Below the pieces are notes generated by a model, which searched no databases, was not told where the DNA came from, and saw nothing but the letters and a program-made list of their open reading frames with translations. Shown here piece by piece: positions 44,220-53,346 of a stretch of DNA of 64,000 nucleotides (the first letter of the stretch is position 1; each line of letters opens with the position of its first letter). The position numbers were made by a program, and so were the translations under genes. The stretch is from Lomentospora prolificans (lineage: Eukaryota > Ascomycota > Sordariomycetes > Microascales > Microascaceae): positions 1 to 64,000 of the forward strand of contig JARFXM010000005.1 of NCBI GenBank assembly GCA_029532625.1. Direction: 5' to 3'.

Positions 44220-47200
44220 GATGGATGATTCTTCGATAAGTCAATAAAGGTCTGGTAAAAGTTGTGTGGAGATTTCACGGATACCGATAGTGTGTCTGCG
44301 CAACTGATTGTTCTGGTGTATTCGGGGAGGGGGCTTCTATGCTTTTTCGAGAAATACCATGTCACGGCCTAATAGGCAGCAATGAATGTGCGCATTGGTA
44401 ATCAGAAATCCTTCCCAGAGAGGGCGGGATTAGGAGGGGAGATGGATTAAGGCACGGTAGGTGGACCGGCCGGCTGCCCTCCCGGAGTTCCGCCGGCTCC
44501 GGCGTCGATGTGGAAGCAAGCCGTAGATCTAACCCCATATATCAGGCCTCCACATCTAGAGGCACGTAAACCTTTTAATAAACATTCAAATCCAATGATT
44601 CATTATTATATTCGTTGTCCTCGTTTGAACAATTTGATCTCTCCTTTAAGATTTAAACACTAGTTAAAGCGATTCGTCTGGAGAGGGCAATGCTCACTTG
44701 GAAGAGGCGGGTTTAGGATAAAATGTATTTTAACAGAAAGACAAGCAAATATTAGATGGAAGAGCCAAAGCTTCGAGCGCATGGTTTAAACCGGAAAAGG
44801 CTTAGGGCAAAGACTCTCCGCTAAAGCTTAGAGCACTTAAGCGCGAATGCCCCGCGAGCGTTGAGTATTAGACTTATTTCAATCAAGGCTTATTAGCAGA
44901 GTTCACGACAAACTGGCAGCAAGGCGACTTGTGCCAGCGATTATTGGGAAGCCGGCAGACGAGCGCCGAACCCCGGTAACGTAGCGGCCCCCCCCTGCGG
45001 CCAGGCTTGAGATGAGAAGGACGAATAGAAATGTGATATTGGCACTTCGCATCGACATCTGGTCTTCTCAACCTTTTGACAGTGTGCGGAGTAGCTCGAG
45101 GTGTGTGTTGCCTTGGCCGCACGACTGTGGCGCAGCAGGGTCGATAATGATCAGATCTTTTTACCCTACCTATCAAGCCAGGACTTGATAGTAATAAGTT
45201 TGCTTTCGGCTGCAGGACGGGAGGGCTAGGGGAGAACTCAAGATAGGACATGCTTTAGCTTCCAAAAATTCATGTATCTGCCCCACGGCCGCTAATATCC
45301 CTCGCTCTTGGACTAAGAACGTTGCACCTGGCCGAGCCATGGGCAAACCATCATAATCACTATTAATGGACACTTTTAATAACGGACGGCCATATATATA
45401 CCTTAGCAAAGAGAACCTGTACAGATGGATCCCTACCTGAGGCTACCCGAGGGTATAATCCTCCGGTTGAGAGCGGGAGGAGGCGGGCGATCGAGCCAGA
45501 CAACGTGGAGACATTGGCCGTTAAACAATTCGTCGCAGCTATTAGCCATTCGCAAACTGAAGAGACAACCTTATGTCCTGAACAGCTCTACACATGCGCT
45601 GACTCGAGCTAGACCTAGGAGCTTCTTTGAGTCGAGGATTGTGGCGGGCCTTTCCAACGACACTCGCTTACCTCAAGCTTGAGGAACAAAGCTAAATTGA
45701 AATATGCAGTTATGTCAGGAGCGAGGAGCACTACAGATATTTCTTTGCTAACTTTGTCTTACAACATTTACTTATTTGGTCTGCTATGAAGCATGGTGCT
45801 ACCTTTTATCTCGGACCCTCTGGGGAGATATCATTTCTTAGGCTGAGACTGACTAGCTAATCACTCAAATATAGCGATGACTCCATAAACCTCTCAGCGC
45901 GAGTTATGTACCTGGGTTTGTCTGATACTGTAAATGCCTCTAACGAAATAAGATCGGCAGGCAGGTAGACAATACGTAATACCATGTGCGCCACGCTCTC
46001 GCATTGCTGGAAGATCGGGAGCATTTCAACCCGGAAAGGTTGGAGGGCAAGAAGAGGAACTCTATTTCAATGCCATGTTGAAAGAAAGGCACGAAGAGCT
46101 GCCAACTAAACGTAGGTAATGTACTGGAGATTTCGGTGGGGGAGAGCAATTTATGCGCTGTTGGCATCGAAGGCAAGCGCCTACCCCCAAGGCACCTCAC
46201 TTTAGCCTGGCGTGATGCTCCTTGCCCAGTGCTGGCTGGTGAGCGGTTATTGGCTCTAAACTTGCTCAAGGTGATGCAACAGTCTAGGCGCCCCGAGAGA
46301 AAACATAGAATTGTTTGCGAGGTGACATTCTAGCCCGGATCCACAAAAACGTCAGCAGTATTACATCGAACAAGCATTCCCTCGTAAACGTGGCAGGTCG
46401 CCTTTGAAAATTCTTTGGGAGGCTTGTTGTAGACATATTATTACCGCCGCTCTACGGCTTTGTAGTTGCTCTCTATAATTGGATCTGAACGGCCTGCTTG
46501 AGGATCTTGAACAGCCAGCCGTTATTCGGAATTTCGGGACAGTCTTATCATGTTCCTGCCGACGAAGGTTCCTGCAGACGTGGTGTCTGCGTTTATCCCC
46601 GTTGTTTCGGCAGTTAGCTGGATTTCGGCAGCTATACAGGTTTTAGCCAGCAGAGGATGATCTGATCTGATAAGCAACCTACGCTGTGCATTTGCACGAG
46701 AAGCTTCTATGGTTAGGCCTCAAGCGCATCTCCAGCAAGAAAAGTTTAATAAGGGTTGCAATCGAGGTTCTGAGGTCTGGAGGGCCTGCGGGAACCAACC
46801 CGCGTCGAGAATTACAGGGTGCGGAGGAATTAATGCGGGAAGATGCGGCTGAAGCTGGGCATTGGGTTATTATTATCCAGGATTGTCGAGAACAAGGACA
46901 GATATTAATATCTAGAGACTCCCCCTCATAAACGCCTTTGGTAAAAGCTTGAGCACAGTCTATTACAGAGAGAAAAAAAGATACTGGCCAAGTAATAAGT
47001 AGTGGTATTCAAAGCAGCCAGGGCTGGGGATTTGACGATGAACATGCCCGTCCCCCTTCAATATATGGCCGGGAGCGAGTGTCATGCCGGAGGAGGATGA
47101 AGGCGTAAGGTACATCGGATCCGATTCTTCCATTCGCGGTTCCCGCGAGCCTAGGAATGAATGCACTACTGGACAAAGCCTGTTCTCCACCTAAGAGATG

Positions 47201-47997
47201 CAGCTCTGGAATTTAGCATGGCAGGATACCGGCCGGTGAGAAGAGAGAGTTGTAGGTCGTCTGCAGTATCGCCTCCAGGGGCCACAGATCTGGTATTTGG
47301 AACCTTCAGTTGCGGAGATAACGGACTTTGTGGCTCAAAGTACGATGTGTCTACCAGTGGGAATTGGGGTTAGCGTTGAAGAAGAAGCTTGCAGAGATTG
47401 AGAATCAAATTGATCAAATTGATGTCCATCCACCAATGAAGGTGTTCGTTCTGGGGATTAAAAGCCAGCCGCATGCACATGGCTGACATCAATTGATCCA
47501 TCCATACTACCAGGAGGGAGGGTGCGGGACACGAGTACGCCTGGATCCCTAATGTGATTGCACGGCCAGGCAGTATTGGACGGACGGTCTGTGGAGACTT
47601 GACTTACATTAAGTTTAGGATCGATCCTTCGGCGACGTCATGCCTGGCTCGCTTTAAATCCGCCCGCCCGCCCCCGGCGCAATAGACTCAAAATCCGCAA
47701 AAGCCGTCGTGGCTTTGCGTTAAAGGCACCTTTTCTTGTTTCTATTTATCTCCGGCCAATTCAGAGTTGCCACAGCATGATAATCTGTAGATTTTATTTT
47801 TTGGAACATATATAACTAGAAGGGAAAACCCCCCTGACATTGCCAGTCTTAATATCGCAGCCAAACCATCTGCAGCAAGCATCTTGCGAACTTGACCAGC
47901 CACGAAACAGCACATTATTATTAATTAATCCACTTGATCATCCCTTTCCGCCAGGAAAGAAAAATTAGGAAAAAAAAAGGAAATACCAGTATTAGCC
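44220..47997. other. 3.8-kb gene-poor stretch with possible relics
   Basis: No gene is supported. Two weak traces are worth noting. A minus-strand frame at 45,173-45,409 has a protein-like stretch (S-I-N-S-D-Y-D-G-L-P-M-A-R-P-G-A-T-F-L-V) of no family I know. A plus-strand run near 45,995-46,070 reads E-D-R-E-H-F-N-P-E-R-L-E-G-K-K, reminiscent of the F-x-P-E-R region of cytochromes P450, but no heme-binding loop follows. The last 300 bases hold AT-rich and CT-rich tracts likely to be the reductase promoter. Confidence 0.45.
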
Positions 47998-49122
47998 ATG
48001 GCCTTCCCAACCCCCCCCGAGCCCAAGACCGAATTAGGTCGTTATCGAATTCTCTCCAGCACCGCTGGTGTGCGAGTATCGCCGCTCGCACTCGGGGCCA
48101 TGTCCCTGGGAGTGGCGTGGGCCGACTTCATGGGTTCCCTGGACGAGGAGCAATCTTACAAGCTCCTAGACGCCTACGCAGACGCCGGCGGGAATTTCAT
48201 CGATACGGCGAACAACTACCAGAACGAGCAGTCGGAAGAATATATTGGCAGGTGGATGGCGAGCCGAAAGAACCGCGACATGATGTTCGTCGCCACCAAA
48301 TTCACCAACAATTACATGTCGCACAAGTCGGGTTTCGGGAGGACGGTGAACTACGGAGGGAATCATAGAAAGTCTCTCCACCTCTCTGTTGCCGATTCTC
48401 TTCGCAAGCTGCAAACGGATTACATCGACCTCCTCTACATCCACTGGTGGGACTGGTCCACTTCGATTGAGGAAGTCATGGACGCCCTTCATATCCTGGT
48501 TCAGCAAGGCAAAGTGCTTTACCTCGGTGCTTCGGATTGCCCCGCGTGGCTCATATCTGCAGCCAATGTATACGCCAAGTCTCAGGGCAAAACACCCTTT
48601 TCTGTCTATCAGGGCCGCTGGAGCTTGATGGAACGTGACTTCGAGAGGGACATCATCCCCATGGCCCGCCACTTCGGCATGGCTCTCTGCCCGTGGGGTG
48701 TCCTTGGAGGCGCCCAGTTGCAAACCGCGAAGCAGATTGACGAGCGAAAGAAGAACGATGAGGGGGGTCGCAGCCTTTTCCAGACTGAAGAGGCTCGTAG
48801 GGTTAGCGAGGCTTTGGAGAAAGTGGCCGCAGAGCACGGAATCGATAGCATCCAACAAGTTGCCCTCGCCTACATCAGGCAAAAGGCCAAGGGCGTCAAC
48901 GTTTTCCCTCTGGTCGGAGGCCGTAAAGTCGAGCATCTGGAGAGTAACATTGCCGCTTTGAGCATCCGCTTGACTGACGAGCAGATCGACCAAATCGATA
49001 GCATCAAGGAGTTTGATATTGGGTTTCCGTTGAACTTCATCTCTGGCGATCCCAAACTTGGCTTCAAACCGTCCCCCCTGATGGAATCTTTAGTCGGTGC
49101 TAAAATCGCCTACGACAACTGA
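47998..49122 (+). CDS. Aldo-keto reductase, aryl-alcohol dehydrogenase / norsolorinic acid reductase type
   Basis: An unbroken 374-residue frame of standard length for this AKR group. The catalytic tetrad is complete: Asp69 (F-I-D-T), Tyr74 (A-N-N-Y), Lys101 (A-T-K-F) and His149 (Y-I-H-W-W-D-W). The NADPH-binding C-terminal signature P-L-V-G-G-R-K-V-E-H-L is present, as is L-A-L-G-A-M-S-L-G near the start. Such enzymes reduce aromatic aldehydes or ketones. The closest named relatives are aryl-alcohol dehydrogenases of lignin-degrading fungi and the NorB/StcV-type reductases of polyketide clusters. There is no signal peptide, so it is cytosolic. No intron or damage is seen. The substrate is unknown. 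It stands alone, far from the hydrolase. Confidence 0.92.
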   Translation: MAFPTPPEPKTELGRYRILSSTAGVRVSPLALGAMSLGVAWADFMGSLDEEQSYKLLDAYADAGGNFIDTANNYQNEQSEEYIGRWMASRKNRDMMFVATKFTNNYMSHKSGFGRTVNYGGNHRKSLHLSVADSLRKLQTDYIDLLYIHWWDWSTSIEEVMDALHILVQQGKVLYLGASDCPAWLISAANVYAKSQGKTPFSVYQGRWSLMERDFERDIIPMARHFGMALCPWGVLGGAQLQTAKQIDERKKNDEGGRSLFQTEEARRVSEALEKVAAEHGIDSIQQVALAYIRQKAKGVNVFPLVGGRKVEHLESNIAALSIRLTDEQIDQIDSIKEFDIGFPLNFISGDPKLGFKPSPLMESLVGAKIAYDN

Positions 49123-49697
49123 GGGGGGGCTTCTTTTTTCAGTTTTCCTAAAATATTATGAATATGATTATAGTATAGCTTGTCTAATTACCTACAATAT
49201 TGTTGAATAGCAGCAGTATTGAAACATCAGTCTCACGTCCTCGGACCTTTCCCGGCCTAGCTTACAATTCTTACCTGGAACTGCGGCGTAAAGGAGACGA
49301 CTCGTGAGATATTATTATACAAGGAATAGTGGTAAGGCTTCAGCATTCTCAGATGTGAAAGGAAAGATAATTGACTTGTTGCTTGGCGTGTCCCTTGAGA
49401 CTGATCAAAGTCTCACGTTGAGGCTCAAAAGTAAAAAGTGGGGGAAGCAAAGCTTCGATGCGAAAATGGAGGAATAATTATAGACGTTTTACCGACTAGG
49501 TGAGGAATATGGTAATTAGCAATAATTCATAATCTTTTCGGCGCAAGGCGACAGCCAACCTTCCATATTCGTGAAGAGTTACCGATACTATTTTCATTAG
49601 TTCTGGAGATTTGATTTGTTAGTGTCACGGAAAGAGATGGTTTCGAGCTTCGAGAAACCAAGGCCGCTGACTAGGGCAGGGCATTATACGAAATAGT
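49123..49697. other. Intergenic region, convergent 3' flanks
   Basis: AT-leaning sequence between the reductase and the C2H2 protein, which converge here. Nothing else is recognised. Confidence 0.5.
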
Positions 49698-51698
49698 CTA
49701 GTGAGATACAAAATAATCAGGCGCATACGCTCCTTCGGTCACAGGCGCGAAAACATGCGGATGCAGGTATTCGCTGCCGTCAAAGTCCCCGGCCGAAGCA
49801 CCTTGGAAGTACATCTCCGGCAACCCTCCAGCCTGATCAGCGGACGTGTCTAAGTCCGCCGCCAACTCCTCACCCGCCACTGCGTCGGCCCCTACCGACT
49901 GACTCTCCGATTCGTAATAGTTAAGACCGGGACTAACCGGCTCCCCGGTTGGTGGATTCGCCGCGACCTCCTGCACCGGGTATTGCGTTTGCGTGAATCT
50001 GTCGTAGATGGTGGCCTGGGCCGCATCAAGGACATGTGCCAGTTGTGCGCTCGTGACTTCTTCGTGACTTCTGGTAGACAAGATGATACCCTGATTCCGA
50101 AGGTATTCAAGGAGGATAGGTCCGCCGTGCTGACGATAAAACTGACCAAACTCATCCATCTGGTCGGAAAGGGTCAAGGGAAGATACGGAGACTGTGGCC
50201 TGGTGACACCGGGGAATACAATATCCCATATTGCAAACCACTGGTCTGTCAGGGTAGCTCCCCGTTGGCGCCGGTTGCGGAGTTCTGTGAACTGTTGGGC
50301 GGAGAGCCCCGGGTTGTCGGTCGGCGGTTGCCGCGTGCAACTCTCTTCCGCCTGAAGATGTTCCACGAGTTGCTGCTCCGTGACGAATTGTTGTTGACAA
50401 CGCCAACAAAGAATGGAACAACGCAGGTGACACCTCCCCAGGTGCTGCTTGACGTCCTTTACTCTTTTCAGCGTAAACTTGGAACAACGCGAGTACATGT
50501 CCCTATTCCATTTCCAAAAGGGACAGGCAAAGACCTTTTGTCCTGGGTTGACATTTCGTCTTTTGTTTGGGGCTTCTGTGTTTCGGTTCCCCTCCTCATC
50601 GTTGGACGAATCCCCGCTGGGCTCGCTAGGAGCAGGGCGCTTCGAGGATGGCTTCCCGTTCGTCGGTTCACCCCTCGTGAAAGCCGCCGCTGACGTTAAT
50701 GCCGTGCCGCTGTCCTGGGTATGATTATTAACTGCCTCGTTGCGCTGGCGTTGATGCGTGTCAAAGGCGTCAAGCAACACTTTAATTATGAGTTCGCTAT
50801 GCTTTGCTACCGGATCGTCAGGATCAAGAACGGGCAAGGGTTCATCTGGCTCTGATTCTGTGGATGAATCGTCCGAGGAAGCGCAAGATTGTGAGTTCCT
50901 GCATGGAACTGGGTGGTCTTCTATGTTCCATGGGTTCCCTCCACCCCTGAAGTCCATGGAAGCCCGCGGCGTCGTGTACCTGCTGTGGATAGAGAAGTCG
51001 AGAGAGCTGACGGAGGAATCGGATCTCATGCTATTTAAGGAGGAGCTATTAATACTGCTTACTGTCCCGCGGTAATAATGTGGACCGGTGTCTCCCTTTC
51101 CTCGGATACTTAGCGAAGCCACACGTGACACAGACGGCACCGGGAAGCCTGCACCATTCTGCAGCTGGAGCGGAATAGCCGGTGTTTGTAATAATGCTTG
51201 GTTTCCGCCATTGGCCGGCTCAGCCGGGATTGTTGAAACGGGAATAGCGCCAGCCGGCGCCTGAGCTGGCGGAACAGGCCTGGGTCTACCGAAAAGCGAC
51301 TGGGTCGAAGAAGCATCTGCGAGCCCGATGGAGGGATGTTTGTCCAGAATTCCGCTCTTCCTGACTTCTTTCCTTGCGCCTTTTCTCGTCGGCTCGTCCA
51401 ATGAGCAAAATATGATTTTGGGGGAGGAAGTCCACCGTGTTTTACCGACCATGTACATCTGGAAGTTGAGGCCGTGTCTTGTCCGTTCCTGAGGTTGGTT
51501 TCGGGAGAGAAGCTCGCCAATCTCCGGGCCCAATTGTGCCCAGACTTCAACGGCCTTGCCCGCGATCTTCCATACTTGTTTCCCGTCCTGGAGGGAAGCG
51601 AACAGGTCTCCACACGAGCGTCCGGGGTCCGGCCATGCCTGTCGGGAGCCTCCTGGAAGCACCTGTTTAGTCGCGGAATTTTGGCGTCGAGACTTCAT
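49698..51698 (-). CDS. C2H2-type zinc-finger protein with N-terminal module shared with the 53-56 kb protein
   Basis: A single-exon 666-residue protein. Residues about 78-130 (M-Y-M-V-G-K-T, S-S-P-K-I-I-F-C-S, R-K-x-x-R-K, S-G-I-L, P-S-I) resemble a module that in other fungal proteins precedes a trypsin-like domain. Residues 140-390 are low in order, rich in Ser and Pro, with an acidic patch (S-T-E-S-E-P-D-E). A zinc-finger region follows at 390-455: A-C-P-F-W-K-W, C-S-K-F, R-V-K-D-V-K-Q-H-L-x-R-C-H, C-W-R-C, then H-L and C-T-R. This is a fungus-specific finger pattern. Next is W-F-A-I-W-D-I-V-F-P-G-V-T-R-P-x-S-P-Y, typical of the family. It is probably a nuclear or regulatory protein of unknown role. 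No damage is seen. Confidence 0.8.
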   Translation of the reverse strand: MKSRRQNSATKQVLPGGSRQAWPDPGRSCGDLFASLQDGKQVWKIAGKAVEVWAQLGPEIGELLSRNQPQERTRHGLNFQMYMVGKTRWTSSPKIIFCSLDEPTRKGARKEVRKSGILDKHPSIGLADASSTQSLFGRPRPVPPAQAPAGAIPVSTIPAEPANGGNQALLQTPAIPLQLQNGAGFPVPSVSRVASLSIRGKGDTGPHYYRGTVSSINSSSLNSMRSDSSVSSLDFSIHSRYTTPRASMDFRGGGNPWNIEDHPVPCRNSQSCASSDDSSTESEPDEPLPVLDPDDPVAKHSELIIKVLLDAFDTHQRQRNEAVNNHTQDSGTALTSAAAFTRGEPTNGKPSSKRPAPSEPSGDSSNDEEGNRNTEAPNKRRNVNPGQKVFACPFWKWNRDMYSRCSKFTLKRVKDVKQHLGRCHLRCSILCWRCQQQFVTEQQLVEHLQAEESCTRQPPTDNPGLSAQQFTELRNRRQRGATLTDQWFAIWDIVFPGVTRPQSPYLPLTLSDQMDEFGQFYRQHGGPILLEYLRNQGIILSTRSHEEVTSAQLAHVLDAAQATIYDRFTQTQYPVQEVAANPPTGEPVSPGLNYYESESQSVGADAVAGEELAADLDTSADQAGGLPEMYFQGASAGDFDGSEYLHPHVFAPVTEGAYAPDYFVSH

Positions 51699-53346
51699 CC
51701 GGATGAGTCCAGGGGGATATGTGGGGGTTAGTGATAGATGGTAATATCAATCGAAAGTGGATCCGGTCTCTAAGCCAGGACTGGGAATAGGATGATGGTT
51801 TTGTTCGGTGTAATGGTTGGCACAATTATTTTTTTTTTTTAATTTTTTTTTTTATTTTCGCCACTCCTTGAATGTCCGAGGTCGAGGGAAGAAACGTACT
51901 TTAAAAGACTCAAAAAGCACCAAGCCAGCCATCAATCTCGGCTCAGGGCAGGCCTCTGCAACCAGAGAGTGGTGGGTGCCACGCAGGGAATCCCTGCTTC
52001 GTAGAATGAGTTTCAGTTGTTCCACAACAGGACCTGCAGGACGCTATTGAAGATGTGACGTCTCCGTGTGGCGCGCATGGGCGGTGCACCTGGCTTGCTA
52101 AAGCGCAATTGTGCGCCTGTGCCGATTCGCGCAGTTAAGTATTACTTCGCCCCTGGGTTGTTTTGTGTCGGTGACGGCTGCACCAGCGCCCAGTTGCGGC
52201 CTGGTGTGCGTCAAGGCATGGAACGACCTTTGGATGCGATTGCGGAAGCCTATGCAAGAATCACAAATGAAAGAGAGAGAGGGCCGTCCTGGAGCTCTAC
52301 TAGCCACACCTGCGCAGGAGAGGCATTGTGTGTGTTCTTGCCATCTTCGTTCGTTCTGCTGGCGTCCGGGCAGCCATGGCGCACTGATGAATGATGTGCT
52401 TATTGATCTTGGAGGATGATGGCTATAGTGATTCGCATGGGAATATAAAATGCCTACTAGACCAAGGCAAAGATGGAATATCATTCCGTAATTCAGTCTT
52501 GTAGAGCTAATAAGATTCTAGAATAACACGGTGAATCGCGAAAATAATACTTCTTCCCTTCACAACGCTGCTTCAAACGCCCCAGACCGCCACTCCTCAA
52601 TCAAGAACACTGCTAGTGGGCAGCGAGCCCATAAAACCTCGGTAGGTGATACATGTTTTGATATCGTTGCAGCCGCCATGGCAGTGGCATTCAAGAATTG
52701 TCCCTAATCCGGCACTTCACATTCAAAGGTCAACGCAGCAAATGCCAACCCTGCTGCAGCAGTATCTGGCTGCGCCTCCAACGCCTACGGAAATTATTGG
52801 CAACCACCTAAACACTGCGTCTGGCCGGTCAGCCGACTCCCGCGCATTCTTGGATGTTTGGAACGTGCGTTGGGCGTTGTTGGAAATCGAAAATGAGGTT
52901 TCTAAAGAACTGTGCAATAGAACAGGAGAAAGAGCTGGAAGGCAATAACGTGCCAGCTAGCGTCGCTCGAGAGTCGCCAGCATATACAGTAATACAGTAC
53001 ATAATACAAACTCGGTGCTGCTGGTCATGGGGGTGGATGAACCTTCCCCTTTGTTTCCACCGTCATACATAGACCATCATCGATAATATTAATAGTGAGT
53101 GGCATGTTGACTGATCCAGTATCATCAATTTTCTCCTAGGACACCACACACACACAAAAATAAAGACGTTAATAATAACAAACGCCCGTGTTAATGCTCA
53201 AGCATCCATGTTCCTACATGTATACCCGTGCGGTAAAATATCATACCAATAACCACCACCAACTCTACTTTCCGCCAAACTCCGCCTGCCAACCCGTAAT
53301 ACAAGAAAGGAAACATACCAATCCATAGCCGCCCAAAGACCCGACT
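51699..53346. other. Intergenic region with long T tracts
   Basis: Two long T-rich runs at about 51,829-51,857 lie upstream of the C2H2 protein and may be a poly(dA:dT) promoter element. Further right, overlapping short frames on both strands (52,068-52,948) show no domain. A CACACACAC run occurs near 53,145. Confidence 0.5.

Noticed and set aside
45940..46333. Cytochrome P450 remnant suggested by F-N-P-E-R
   Set aside because: Only one short motif; no E-x-x-R or heme-loop cysteine in any frame nearby.
48166..48993. 275-codon minus-strand frame
   Set aside because: It is antisense to the aldo-keto reductase with its complete catalytic tetrad.
50000..50700. Long plus-strand frame of 236 codons
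   Set aside because: It is antisense to the C2H2 protein, whose strand carries the zinc finger and the conserved domain.
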